This document shows positions 52,575 through 63,376 of a DNA stretch of 64,000 bases, piece by piece. The DNA comes from Stentor roeselii. Its lineage: Eukaryota > Ciliophora > Heterotrichea > Heterotrichida > Stentoridae. The position numbers and the translations under genes were made by a program. The stretch lies in contig RSEH01000107.1 of assembly GCA_006503475.1 (NCBI GenBank), forward strand, positions 85,385-149,384, read 5' to 3'. Numbering within the stretch: the stretch's first letter is position 1; each line of letters begins with the position of its first letter. The notes under the pieces were generated by a model. That model searched no databases. It worked only from the letters and a program-made list of their open reading frames with translations, and was not told the origin of the DNA.

Positions 52575-55500
52575 CTAATCATCACTGTGACTTCTAATTT
52601 CATTTTCTGATGAGTTGGGCATTCTGTAAATATAACCTAAATCTCTTGCATATACTTCGTTATCTTTAAAAAACTGAAACAAAAACAGCAGCCCAATATC
52701 AGACCCTTTCTTGGTTTGAAGTGGATTCGGAGTCTTATAAATGAAAAAGAGTCCAGCAATAATAATAATCAAGAATCCCAAAGGGGTGATGATTGCCCAA
52801 ACTATAAAAATCTTGAATTCTCTAAAAATTGAACTTGTGAAAACAATCCAAAACGAAAGACCAAGACTAGTTAATTGCGTAATATTTGCGTGCGCATAGT
52901 TATAAGGTTTGAACTTCGCAGTCACAATCACCAATAATCCTATAAAAAGAGCACAAACTAAACCATGAGCGGTCTGGTCACTTTTTTTCAATGTTTTGCT
53001 GAGACATACCAGAATCACTTGAAAAACGCTCAAAATCGACAAATACCAAGATTTTGTCCTGATCATCAAACAAGTTTGAACGTTTTCCCAATAAGGTCTA
53101 ATGAAAGTTGATAAGCTCACGTAAAAAACAAGGAATATAAAAGTCAATATTGCAAAAGACTTGTGATTATCAGAGTAACAAAAGGTGTAACAGTCAGAAT
53201 CCAAGAAAAGGTCAGAAAAATTATCACCAATACTTTTTCTGCATAGAAACAAATTCATCATCATTGAAATCACTGGCATAAAAGTAATGCTCGAAATTAA
53301 TGGTAAGAGAAATTCATTTAAAATTTTCAAGTTTTCTAGAAGCCAGTTATTTTTAACTTTTAGTACATATTTTAAAACTATGAGACAAAGAAAAACTGTC
53401 CAGGAGATGCAGAAGGTTAGAACAAAGTAGTAAAATTTCCAGAATTTATCCTGACTTAAGCTGTAATATTCTTTGTAATTCAAAGATACAAATATATTCA
53501 AATCCTTCAAAGTTTGATCAAAATAAGCAAGATTCGGGCCTAAAATCACAATTTGAAAAAACTGAAAAAAGAAACTAGCAAAAAACGCTTTATCTGAAAA
53601 ACTCGCTTCATAAACGCCTTCAATTTCAAAATAAGCCGAATCAAATTTTTTCCAAGACCAAAAAGCACAAAAAACTGACACAAGGATTAAAACAAAACAA
53701 AGGGGGAGTAGCACAATTAACCCTTTATCAGAATCTTGTATTTGTTTCTCCTCAAATGGACAATCGAATTCATCTATAAAATTGTTTGGAATGGAATCCT
53801 CAGGCCATTCAATCTTATTTTCATACACAATAAAAGTATCTGAAAGTTTGTCTAAAGTTAAAATCGCCTTTTGAGTAATATTTCCACTATCTTCCACAAA
53901 TAATTGAGAGATCTCAAATTTCGCTGAAGCAATGTTGTTATTGTCACGACTAAGATAAATATTTCCCATGCAACCTTTGACTTTGATGTCTCTGATGATT
54001 TTCATAATTTCAGCTGGGTTTTCGATGTCCTTTCCTTGTGCAAGGGCATAATTTATCGCAGCAGTTGCAAGATTAACAGTGTCATAACACATACAAAAAT
54101 ATAAGAGGTTTTCGAATTTTTGGTTCATTTCTTGATAAAGCTGCTGTCCATTTGATCCAATCCATTCTTTATATCCTATTAAGAAGGTTCCAGAAAGTAA
54201 TTCAATCAATTTCTTTTTATGGTTTGAGTCTTTTTCGGTATTGAAATTATCGATAATGCCTATATCTGATACGGTGTATATTTCTCCTTTTCTTACACCT
54301 ACATCATAAAGTCCTTCATAAATCAAGTTACTTCGCCAATTAAATACCATAAAAAACCGGCAACGAGTTGCTTTCGCTACTTCAAAATATTCTCTAAACT
54401 TCGGGAAATCTTCTCTAGTATAGTTCCCTGGAATCACTCTTAAATGCTCTGGGTTCATAATATTAATTCCTCTAATTTTGCATATACTTTCAAAGGCAAG
54501 GTAAACATCAGTATATGCTTCATCATCCGTTCCAAACGCAACAACTGATTTCCATCCAAGTGAAAATATAAAATTCAATCCATTTGTAATATAATCATAT
54601 TCAGAAACAGTCATTTTAACAAAAAAAGGTAAATTTTCCTTACTTTCCACCTTTTTATTTTGAGCAAACGGAGAAATTTGAGGTATTTCCATGTTTAAGT
54701 TCTTTAAAGTAATTGCGTTGCCAAGAGCGCTCTTATACCAGTAACTAGTTAAGTAAAGAATCGGAAGAGGCTTGTAGAGTACTTCATAGAGTTTCTGGGT
54801 GTACCAAGGCGGATCGTACCAAAAAATCCCTGTATCAGTCGGCCTGAGAACAATTTTGAATCCAGGGATCAAGTTTTGCGAGTTGACTTTCGAAACAGCA
54901 TAAATAGCTGCATTGAAGATATGACTAAAAATTGCAGTACTAGACCAATTATAAATCTCATTCGTTCCATTTGCGATAAGAAAAATTAACTCTTTGGTTA
55001 TTGATGTATTGATTGAATTCACGCCTCCTGGATAAAGAATCTCACCAAAAATCAAAGCATCTTCATTAATAATTCCTATGTTTACAGCTTGACTATTTTT
55101 CAAGTTCAATACATAAAAACTTTCACTACTAACTTTTCTTGATTGAATAGTTCTTAAAACTGAGTGATAACAGTAGTTTGAGTAACTTGTACTCGTCTCT
55201 AGTCCAGTTTGGCTCAGAATAAGACTACCTTCAATCAAAACCTCACCCATAGAAAAAGATGAAAAGATGAAAAGTGCTCCAACATCGTTAACCCTCTTCA
55301 TAATCAGGCTGTTTTGAATGATAGCCAAGCTGGGTCCTTGGTCAATAATAATGAAATATTTAAGACCTAATTTTTTTACTTCTTTTTGAATTAAGTTCAT
55401 CCCTCTTTGCAGGTCTAGGTTTTCATCATAAGTGATATGCTTTAAAACCTTACTTTTCAGTCTTGAATAAACCAGATCAGCGAATTTAAGTACCTTGGCG

Positions 55501-55904
55501 GAACTGGAGCTGAAAATAATTAAATTCTTTAACTCGAGCTTTAAAACTAACTTTTCTATGGCTTGAGATTCTGATTCTGTTGATATAAGTGAATAAATTC
55601 GTCTGCTTGATTCTTCGGAATTGAAGTTGGATTCTAAGGTTATGTAGAAGTAACTTGATGACAATGCTAGCTGGTCGAACAAGGGAAGCGCAGACTGCTT
55701 TAGAGTCAAATCTATGAATACCGGCCATGACGAAATAGAAACGTCTGGAAGGGCAGGGATTTCTGAGGACCTTATTACAGCCTTGCTGGGAAATAAGTAG
55801 AACTCAGTAAGAAGGGAAGATGGAGTTTCTTCCGAAAAGAAGACTGGGATCTCATAAAAAGTCTTTTGAGCTAAAACTGAAGCTATTGTTAGAATCAAAG
55901 ACAT
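52575..55904 (-). CDS. large membrane receptor, periplasmic-binding-like ectodomain plus about nine TM helices, copy 1
   Basis: A 1,109-residue protein. The signal peptide is MSLILTIASVLAQ. The ectodomain has an N-terminal lobe with strand-helix order (KNLIIFSSSSAKVLKFADLV, YFIIIDQG, VGALFIFSS) and, from about residue 300 to 690, a type I periplasmic-binding / ANF-receptor fold: FNAAIYAVSKVNSQNLIPGF, IPQISPFAQN, FSLGWKSVVAFGTDDEAYTD, and FAxYDTVNLATAAINYALAQ-like helices. The membrane part (729-1060) has about nine hydrophobic helices, starting LIVLLPLCFVLILVSVFCAF, with a Cys-rich loop DSDCYTFCYSD and KFKPYNYAHAN. Ligand-binding fold plus helices recalls class C GPCRs, but nine helices are too many. 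Ligand and output are unknown. Confidence 0.85.
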   Translation of the reverse strand: MSLILTIASVLAQKTFYEIPVFFSEETPSSLLTEFYLFPSKAVIRSSEIPALPDVSISSWPVFIDLTLKQSALPLFDQLALSSSYFYITLESNFNSEESSRRIYSLISTESESQAIEKLVLKLELKNLIIFSSSSAKVLKFADLVYSRLKSKVLKHITYDENLDLQRGMNLIQKEVKKLGLKYFIIIDQGPSLAIIQNSLIMKRVNDVGALFIFSSFSMGEVLIEGSLILSQTGLETSTSYSNYCYHSVLRTIQSRKVSSESFYVLNLKNSQAVNIGIINEDALIFGEILYPGGVNSINTSITKELIFLIANGTNEIYNWSSTAIFSHIFNAAIYAVSKVNSQNLIPGFKIVLRPTDTGIFWYDPPWYTQKLYEVLYKPLPILYLTSYWYKSALGNAITLKNLNMEIPQISPFAQNKKVESKENLPFFVKMTVSEYDYITNGLNFIFSLGWKSVVAFGTDDEAYTDVYLAFESICKIRGINIMNPEHLRVIPGNYTREDFPKFREYFEVAKATRCRFFMVFNWRSNLIYEGLYDVGVRKGEIYTVSDIGIIDNFNTEKDSNHKKKLIELLSGTFLIGYKEWIGSNGQQLYQEMNQKFENLLYFCMCYDTVNLATAAINYALAQGKDIENPAEIMKIIRDIKVKGCMGNIYLSRDNNNIASAKFEISQLFVEDSGNITQKAILTLDKLSDTFIVYENKIEWPEDSIPNNFIDEFDCPFEEKQIQDSDKGLIVLLPLCFVLILVSVFCAFWSWKKFDSAYFEIEGVYEASFSDKAFFASFFFQFFQIVILGPNLAYFDQTLKDLNIFVSLNYKEYYSLSQDKFWKFYYFVLTFCISWTVFLCLIVLKYVLKVKNNWLLENLKILNEFLLPLISSITFMPVISMMMNLFLCRKSIGDNFSDLFLDSDCYTFCYSDNHKSFAILTFIFLVFYVSLSTFIRPYWENVQTCLMIRTKSWYLSILSVFQVILVCLSKTLKKSDQTAHGLVCALFIGLLVIVTAKFKPYNYAHANITQLTSLGLSFWIVFTSSIFREFKIFIVWAIITPLGFLIIIIAGLFFIYKTPNPLQTKKGSDIGLLFLFQFFKDNEVYARDLGYIYRMPNSSENEIRSHSDD

Positions 55905-57419
55905 TTATAAAATTTTGAATCCATTCATTCAGAAAAACAAAACTTAGGTTTAACGATATATTTTTTGCTAGGATTTATATTGGCTTGGTATTAGTTAAAT
56001 TTAGTTATATTTTAATAGAGTTAGAGTATTTATATAGGAATTTCCTGTCTTGAAAGTTGAAATTTTCCTGATTAGGATGAATTTATTTCTATACTTCACA
56101 ATATGATTGGAAGTTCAATAATAATGAGAAGAATTCATTAAAGTAGATAGAGGAAATCAAGGCCCATCTAGTTTATCTCTCTATTTAAAAAATTGATTGA
56201 AATTATCTGTGTTATCTGGTTATAGATTTGCCTTATTGTCTCCATGTGAAATAAATAAAATCTTGAAAATCATTCACGATTCAGTTTAAAATACTTCTTT
56301 CTAAATTTTTACTTTATTCTTGATCAAAAGTTTTCAATATTTTGAGTGTGGATATTTTATCATTTTAATATTCAAAGTTATCTGAATGAATTTTCACTTG
56401 ATGAGTGTAAATTCCATTATGAATAGTTTCAAATTTCATTATATGATGCCCTACAATCGCTGAAATTATGACTACCGGGCAGATTCCATTCAATTATCAA
56501 AGCTTATAAAATTTCTTTTGCCCTATTTTTAACAGTGTGAAGAAAACAAAACCCAAAATCTCTTTCTACGCCGCCAAATACCCACTTTCGCTTCTATATC
56601 TCCCTATGCTAGATTTTGTCTTTAAAAAGTAAGATTTGTTTTTTTACACAATTATTGATGATAATTTTCATCTATTCTTCCTATGAATTGCTGATTGTAG
56701 TCTAATGCGATTACGAATATATCTTGAAACCAACTAGCTACAGTAGTTCTACTAATCTAAATCTCATGTTCGGCATATTTTTGCAAATATTCATGAGTCA
56801 AAAGAGTATAAAATATATAATTGACTTATCTTCAAATTTGAATTTCAATGATTGACTGATTTTTAGTCCTTTTGCTAATATTACAAAATGGCATCTCCAC
56901 AGATACTAATCATAATTCCTAGAATCTTTGTCAAAGATAAATCTCCAAATTTTTGCATTTTTTAATTTCTTAAATTTTTCTTTTTGGACAGTAAGTAAGT
57001 ATCTAATCTTGTGTAGTGAATTTTGCGACTAGTAACTGAGTGTCCTTTTTTCTGCCGTACTATTTTAATATTAAGGATATCTCTGGTTGTAACAATAACA
57101 ATAAGAATTATTTTTCTTCCGACCAGTCATATTTGAATTTAAATTTATAACTATGAAGTTCAATCAACATGAAATATTGTAAATATATTACTTTTTGAAG
57201 TTTTCCCTCTCTGATAATTTTTTCGAGATTATTTTGAAGAATACGGAATATTTTGAGTATTTAAAGATGCTTTAAGCGAATACTATTTATATGTGAAAAG
57301 TGGTATTTATGAGATAGATGTTGTTCAGTTAAAAATTATTTACATTTTGACACAAATCTCTATAAATACATTTCAACATTATAATTAAACAATAAAGACA
57401 TATATCTGTATCGAAATCC
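55905..57419. other. 1.5-kb spacer upstream of receptor 1
   Basis: Promoter side of receptor 1; 55980-56060 aligns loosely with the flank of receptor 2. Most is AT-rich with no feature. At about 56460-56640 the + strand reads sensible codons on both sides of one stop (SIQLSKLIKFLLPYF, then QNLFLRRQIPTFASISPY), perhaps a trace of an old gene. Confidence 0.5.
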
Positions 57420-58010
57420 CCCATTAATTGATTAAGAAATTCCTTTAGAGTAATGAATTTTATAATATGATTATTAATTTTAAACTGGCTTCCAGTGAGG
57501 AAGTAGAATTTAATATTCTGAGTTCCTATGAGGATACTATCCGAGTACCCAATGTCCTGAGTTTATTAAGGACTTTGACTTTCCTATAAAAATGAGGACT
57601 TTTTAGAGACTGGCTTTTTGTGATTCTCGAGAAAATCGAGCAGTTTTTTTTACAATAAGCTATTGTTTTGAAATTTTTTAATGTTTGGTACAGTTAAAGC
57701 AACTCTTCACCTTCCTCCTCTGCTTCTGTTCTTTATTTATGTAGTCTTCCTTGGTTTTGGTCTGTATCTTTAAATTCAGCAATCACTTAAATGAACCCCA
57801 GGATTTCTTGAAGACTGAAAATATCCGGATTTGATTTAGACTTTTAAGATTCAAGATATTTTGAAGGATTTCCAGCTGCTCTTTGCTTCAAACTAATTTT
57901 AAATAGCTCTACTGTTGAAAAAACTCAAAAAAGTTTATATTTTCTTTTCATATGGCGCTTGAAAGGGTTCAACTCTTAAAATTTACAAAGATTCTTATAG
58001 TGATTCATTT
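57420..58010 (-). pseudogene. decayed 5' fragment of phospholipase D (copy A)
   Basis: Aligns by eye with PLD positions about 51580-52180, the PX-PH encoding part. Shared landmarks in order are TTTTAAACTG.CTTCCAG, GAGTACCCA.TGTC.TGAGTT, GTACAGTTAAA for GTGCAGTTAAA, TTCTTTATTTATGTAGTCTTC for the matching PLD stretch (20-base core shared with changes), GGTCTGT.TCTTT, and GAAGGATT. Many frame-breaking indels and stops are present and no HKD part remains. It lies directly 3' (minus strand: downstream of receptor 1's upstream flank) between receptors 1 and 2. Confidence 0.8.
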
Positions 58011-58464
58011 TGATTAAAGTGAACAAGAAATTTGATGATTAATAATAAAACAGTTACTATTATAGTATATAAAGTAACCTTAAAAATATTGATAAGAAAT
58101 TTGTAGTTTTTGAATATTGAATTCTTTATTTAGATTTAGATCAAATACTCTGTCACTAAATGTATTGCTTAAGTTTGAGATTTTCAGCAGGGATTAATGA
58201 ATAATACAAATATATATTGTGGAAGTTATTAAATTATGATAATATAATTTATTGATAGAAGAAAAAAATTTTAGTAGTTTTATTAACAGAGATTAGATTA
58301 AGGATTAACATTAATTGTTACAGCTTGCTATGATTTATAGATTAAATATAACTCATACCTCTAATAGTTTCAGTTATTCAGGTTAAATCAAAATTTTTCC
58401 CATAAGCTTAAAAACTATCCGAGATTCCTTATAAGCATTTCTAACTAATAATTATCTAACTATT
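58011..58464. other. spacer between PLD fragment A and the receptor 2 stop
   Basis: AT-rich. The last 130 bp align with the 3' flanks of receptors 1 and 3 (AAGCTTAAAAACTA, then the shared CTAATAATTATCTAACTATT). No gene seen. Confidence 0.6.
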
Positions 58465-61400
58465 CTAATCATCATTATGACTTCTAAGTTCAATATCTGA
58501 TGAGTTGGGCATTCTGTAAATATAACCTGAATCTTTCGGGCTAATTTCGTTTTCCTTAAAAAACTGAAACAAAAACAACAACCCAATATCAGACCCTTTC
58601 TTGGTTTGAAGTAGATTCGAAGTCTTATAAATGAAAAAGAGTCCAACAATAATAATAGTCAAGAATCCCAAAGGAGTGATGATTGCCAAAGCCATAAAAA
58701 TCTTGACTTCTCTAAAAATTGAAATTGTGAAAACAATCCAAAACGAAAGCCCAAGACTCATTAATTGGACAATATTTGCATGTGCATAGTTATAAGGTTT
58801 GAACTTCGCAGTTACAATCACCAATAATCCTATAAAAAGATCACAAACCAAACCATGAGCAGTCTGGTCACTTTTTTTCAATGTTTTGCTGAGACATACA
58901 AGAATCACTTGAAAAACGCTCAAAATCGATAAATACCATGATTTTGTCCTGATCATCAAACAAGTTTGAACGTTTTCCCAATAAGGTTTCATGAAAGTTG
59001 ATAAACTCACATAAAAGACAAGGAATATAAAAGTCAATATTGCAAAGGACTTGTGACTATCAGAGTAACAAAAGGTGTAACAGTCAGAATCCAAGAAAAG
59101 GTCAGAAAAGTTATCACCAATACTTTCTCTGCATAGAAAAATATTCATCATCATTGAAATCACTGGAATAAAAGTAATGCTCGAAATTAATGGTAAGACA
59201 AATTCATTTAAAATTTTCAAGTTTTCGAGAAGCCAATGATTTTTAACTTTTAGTACATATTTTAAAACTATGAGACAAAGAAAAACTGTCCAAGAGATGC
59301 AAAAGGATAGAACGAAATAGTAAAATTTCCAGAATTTTTTCTGACTAAAGTTATAATATTCATAATAATTCAAAGACACAAATATATCCAAGTTCTTCAA
59401 AATCTGTTCAAAATAACCAAGATTCGGCCCTATAATTACAATTTGAAAAAACTGAAAAAAGAAACTTGCGAAAAACGCTTTATCTGAAAAACTCGCTTCA
59501 TACACATCTTCAATATCAAAATAAACCAAATCAAATTTTTTCCAAGACCAAAAAGCACAAAAAACTGACACAAGGATTAAAACAAAACAAAGAGGGAGTA
59601 GCACAATTAACCCTTTATCAGAATCTTGTATTTGTTTCTTCTCGAACGGACAATCAAATTCATCTAAAAAGTTTTTTGGAATTGAATTCCCAGGCCATTC
59701 AATATTATTTTCATACACAATAAAAGTATCTGAAAGTTTGTCTAAAATTAAAATCGCCTTTTGAGTAATATTTCCACTATCTTCAAAAAAGAATTGAGAG
59801 ATCTCAAATTTCGCTGAAGCGATGTTGTTATTGTCACGACTAAAATAAATATCTCCCATGCAGCCTTTGACTTTAATGTCTCTAATGATTTTCATAAGTT
59901 CAGATGGGTTTTCGATGTCCTTTCCTTGTGCAAGGGCATAGTTTATCGCAGCAGTTGCGAGAGTGACTGTGTCGTGACACATACAAAAAAATGGGACACT
60001 TCCGAATATTTGGGTCATTTCTTGATAAAGTTGTTGTCCATTTGGACCAGACCATTCTTTATAACTTATTAAGAAGCTTCCAGAAAGTACCTCTCTCAAC
60101 TTCTTTTTTTGGATTGGGTCTGGTTCTCTGTTGAAACTCTCGATAACCCCTATATCTGATATGGTGTATATTTCGCCTTTTCTTACACCTACATCATAAA
60201 GCCCTTCATAAATGAAGCTACTTTGCCAATTGAATACCATAAAAAACCGGCAACGAGATGCTTTCGCAACTTCAAAATATTCTCTAAACTTCGGGAAATC
60301 TTGTCTTGTATAGTCATCTGGAATCACTCTTAAATGTTCTGGGTTCACAACATTAATTCCTCTAGCTTTGCATAAATTTAGAAAGACAAGGTACATGTCT
60401 GCATATACTCTATCATCTGTTCCGAACAAAACAACAGATTTCCACCCAAGTGACAATATAAAATTTATTCCATTTGCAACATAATCATATTCAGAAACAG
60501 TCATTTTAACCAAATAAGGTAAGTCTTCCTTACTTTCCACCTTTTTATTCTGAGCAAAAGAAGAAATTTGTGGTATTTCCTTGTTTAAGTACTTTAAAGT
60601 AATAGCGTTTCCATAAGCGCTACTATACCAGTAACTAGTTAAGTAAAGAATAGGAAAAGGCTTATAAAGTACTTCAGAGAGTTTTTGGATGTACCAATAT
60701 GAATCGTATGAAAAAAGTCCTGTATTTGTCTGCCTGAGAACAATCTTGAATCCAGGGATCAGGTTTAGCGAGTTGACTTTCGAAACAGCATAAGTAGCTG
60801 CATTGAAGATATAGCTAAAAATTGTTGTACTATACCAATTATAAATCTCATTCGTTCCATTAGCAATGAGAAAAATTATCTCTTTGGTCATTGAAGTACT
60901 GATTGAGTTCACACCTCCTGGGTAAAGAATCTCTCCAAAAATCAAAGCGTGTTCATTAATAATTCCCACGTTTACAACTTGATTATTTTTCAAGTTCAAA
61001 ACATAAAAACTTTCAGTATTAACTTTTCTTGATTCAATGGTTCTTAAAACTGAGTGATAACAGTAGTTTGAGTAGCTTGAACTCGACTCTAATCCAGTTT
61101 GACTCAGGATAAGACTACCCTCAATAAAAACCTCACCCATAGAAAAAGATGAAAAGATGAAAAGTGCTCCAACATCGTTGACTCTTTTCATAATCAAGCT
61201 GTTTTGAATGATAGCCAAGCTAGCTCCTTGGTCAATAATAATAAAATATTTAAGACCTAAGTTTTTTACTTCTTTTTGAATCAAGTTCATTCCTCTTTGC
61301 AGGTCTAGGTTTTCATCATAAGTGATAAACTTGAATACTTTGCTCTTCAGTCTTGAATAAACCTGATCAGCGAATTTAAGTACCTTGGCGGAACTGGAGC

Positions 61401-61794
61401 TGAAAATAATTAAATTCTTTAACTCGAGCTTTAAAACTAACTTTTCTATTGCTTGAGATTCTGATTCTGTTGATGTAAGTGAATACATTCGTCTGCTTGA
61501 TTCTTCGGAATTGAAGTTGGATTCTAAGGTTATGTAAAAGTAACCTGATGACAATGCCAGCTGGTCGAACATGGGAAGTGATGGCTGGTTTAAAGTTAAG
61601 TCTATGAATACCGGCCATGACGAAATAGAAGCGTCAGGAAGAATAGGGGCTTTAGTGTAGCTTATATACTCCTTGTAGGGAAACAAGAAGAATTCATTTA
61701 GAAGGGAAGGCGGAGTTTCTTCTGAAAAGAACACTGGGATCTCGAACAAACTATTTTGAGCTGAAACTGAAACTACAAACAAACTCAAAAGCAT
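58465..61794 (-). CDS. large membrane receptor, copy 2
   Basis: Same length (1,109) and layout as copy 1. In the last 381 residues I count 45 differences from copy 1, about 88% identity. The signal peptide differs (MLLSLFVVSVSAQ). Changes cluster in the ectodomain part likely to face a ligand (for instance SYDSYWYIQKLSEVLYKPF and SSFAQNKKVESKEDL against copy 1) and in the C-terminal 30 residues. The first TM helix, the helix pair around DSDCYTFCYSDSHKSF and KPYWENVQTCLMIRTKSWYL are nearly unchanged. The frame is intact from the ATG after AATAA to the stop, so it should be functional. No introns are seen. Confidence 0.85.
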   Translation of the reverse strand: MLLSLFVVSVSAQNSLFEIPVFFSEETPPSLLNEFFLFPYKEYISYTKAPILPDASISSWPVFIDLTLNQPSLPMFDQLALSSGYFYITLESNFNSEESSRRMYSLTSTESESQAIEKLVLKLELKNLIIFSSSSAKVLKFADQVYSRLKSKVFKFITYDENLDLQRGMNLIQKEVKNLGLKYFIIIDQGASLAIIQNSLIMKRVNDVGALFIFSSFSMGEVFIEGSLILSQTGLESSSSYSNYCYHSVLRTIESRKVNTESFYVLNLKNNQVVNVGIINEHALIFGEILYPGGVNSISTSMTKEIIFLIANGTNEIYNWYSTTIFSYIFNAATYAVSKVNSLNLIPGFKIVLRQTNTGLFSYDSYWYIQKLSEVLYKPFPILYLTSYWYSSAYGNAITLKYLNKEIPQISSFAQNKKVESKEDLPYLVKMTVSEYDYVANGINFILSLGWKSVVLFGTDDRVYADMYLVFLNLCKARGINVVNPEHLRVIPDDYTRQDFPKFREYFEVAKASRCRFFMVFNWQSSFIYEGLYDVGVRKGEIYTISDIGVIESFNREPDPIQKKKLREVLSGSFLISYKEWSGPNGQQLYQEMTQIFGSVPFFCMCHDTVTLATAAINYALAQGKDIENPSELMKIIRDIKVKGCMGDIYFSRDNNNIASAKFEISQFFFEDSGNITQKAILILDKLSDTFIVYENNIEWPGNSIPKNFLDEFDCPFEKKQIQDSDKGLIVLLPLCFVLILVSVFCAFWSWKKFDLVYFDIEDVYEASFSDKAFFASFFFQFFQIVIIGPNLGYFEQILKNLDIFVSLNYYEYYNFSQKKFWKFYYFVLSFCISWTVFLCLIVLKYVLKVKNHWLLENLKILNEFVLPLISSITFIPVISMMMNIFLCRESIGDNFSDLFLDSDCYTFCYSDSHKSFAILTFIFLVFYVSLSTFMKPYWENVQTCLMIRTKSWYLSILSVFQVILVCLSKTLKKSDQTAHGLVCDLFIGLLVIVTAKFKPYNYAHANIVQLMSLGLSFWIVFTISIFREVKIFMALAIITPLGFLTIIIVGLFFIYKTSNLLQTKKGSDIGLLFLFQFFKENEISPKDSGYIYRMPNSSDIELRSHNDD

Positions 61795-62429
61795 TTATTT
61801 TATCGCTTCCTTTTTATTCACAGATTGAAAATAATTTCTGTTCAAGTCAATATTCATCTTAGAGTATGCAATTAGGCTTGATATTTTAAATAAATTCATA
61901 ATTTTATAGAGTGTCTAATTCGGCTTGATATTTTTAAATATATTCATATTTTAGATAAAGTTAGATAATTATATAGAAATATTTTTGTCAAAAAATTTGA
62001 AATGCTTCTTGATTTAGTTGAATCAGGCTTTGATAATTCTTGACATTATTTGGAGTTAAGTAGTAGTTAGAAAGCTTAATTAATAGTAATTGAAATTTTT
62101 GATAAAGATTCGATTGTTCTTTGACTTTTTAATCATTTAATAATGCTGCATCTATTCTAGCTTTCAAATCCTCTAAAAAACTTGTTTTTTAACAATCCCA
62201 AACTTCGAATAATCTCGATTCTTTAAATTCAAGACATTCTTATTCATAAATTTCTTAATTTGGTACAGGTATCATAATAAAAGTGAGTTTTTGATAGGAA
62301 TAAATAACAGAAGTATTTCAATTAACTTACGAAAATCATTATAAAAAATATTATTCAAATGAACTTTGAGTTTCTTTCTTTCTGAAACTGAATTAAATAG
62401 AATTTTTTTTAATAGTTCAATATTAGTAT
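61795..62429. other. spacer upstream of receptor 2
   Basis: Promoter side of receptor 2, carrying the short tandem repeat at 61872-61968 and homology to the flank of receptor 1. A minus-strand frame at 62272-62454 is not supported. No gene seen. Confidence 0.6.
61872..61968. repeat. short tandem duplication, about 47-50 bp units
   Basis: Two copies of GGCTTGATATTTTAAATA and the following AT-rich bases start at 61872 and 61919 in the receptor 2 upstream flank. The corresponding receptor 1 flank has a single GGCTTGGTATTAG copy, so the duplication is later than the split of the two receptors. Confidence 0.7.
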
Positions 62430-63060
62430 AGTAATCAGCTCCTTGAAAATTCAATTAGTATAATGAGCTGACTTTATTGAATATCTAATCAGAAAAAAAT
62501 GTAAGATTAAATTCCTCATCAGCTCATTCAGAAATTTCTTCAGTGTCATAAATATCTATTAAGTAAATTGCTCATTTTAACTGACTTTCAGCGGAAAGTA
62601 GAAATTACAGTTATGAGTGAAGATGAGGATTTCATCCGAATACCCAATATCCTGAGTTCTTTTAAGGACTTCAAACTTTAATTTAAAGATAAGAACCTTT
62701 TTAAGACTTGTCTTTGTGATTTTTAAATACCCGATCATATTTTCTCTGATAATCAATTTTCATTTCGCAATCTTTTGGAATTTTGTTCACTTAAACCTAA
62801 TCTTCTTTGCTGCTCAATTTTTATTCTTTTATTCAGTGTCTTTGAAACTCAAGGTACTCATTCATGAACTCTGGAAAACTGCAATGTCAGGTTTGATGAA
62901 ATATTATGAATTAGTCGTAGCTAATTTTCTTTTAAGACTAAATTCACATAACTTTGGGGTAAAAAGACTTGAATTAGTCAAGGGTTTCTTTTATTGATGC
63001 TTGAGAGGTTTGTTCAACTCTTCGAATTCTTGAGGGCTCATAGTAATTTCTTTTAATATA
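62430..63060 (-). pseudogene. decayed 5' fragment of phospholipase D (copy B)
   Basis: Aligns by eye with PLD about 51510-52180, slightly longer than copy A. Landmarks: GACTTTATTG, ATTCCTCATCAGC.CATTCAG, TTTTAACTGACTTTCAGCG, TACCCAATATCCTGAGTTC, GTGTCTTTGAAACTCAAGG and GAGAGGTTTG.TTCAACTCTTC. It preserves GTGTCTTTGAAACTCAAGG exactly, where copy A has changed, so it is the less decayed or was copied from PLD separately. Stops and indels break every frame. The + strand frame at 62716-62997 is an antisense shadow. Confidence 0.82.
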
Positions 63061-63376
63061 AGATTGAATAATTCTTAGTAGTTTCATCGATAATGATTTT
63101 AATTGGCTTGTTAAGATGTCAAATTCTATAAATAATAATTAAAGAACATGAACATAATTATAGATTCGAAATTCCTAATATTTATTTTAATTCGATTAGA
63201 TATTGCATAGGTTTCTTTAAATGTTATACTGAAGCTAATCAATTATATTATACATCATTCATCTAATAGTTCAAGTTATTCAGTTTAAACTCAATAATTT
63301 TAAATATATTTCCCATAAGCTTAAAAACTACTCTAGAGTCCTTTTTGATATTCTATCTAATAATTATCTAACTATT
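63061..63376. other. spacer between PLD fragment B and the receptor 3 stop
   Basis: AT-rich. From about 63300 it matches the 3' flanks of the other receptors (CCCATAAGCTTAAAAACTA shared with receptor 2, CTCTAGAGTCCTTTTTGA shared with receptor 1). No gene seen. Confidence 0.6.

Noticed and set aside
62716-62997. 93-codon + strand frame
   Set aside because: Antisense shadow of PLD fragment B; the intact PLD has a matching antisense frame at 51614-52012.
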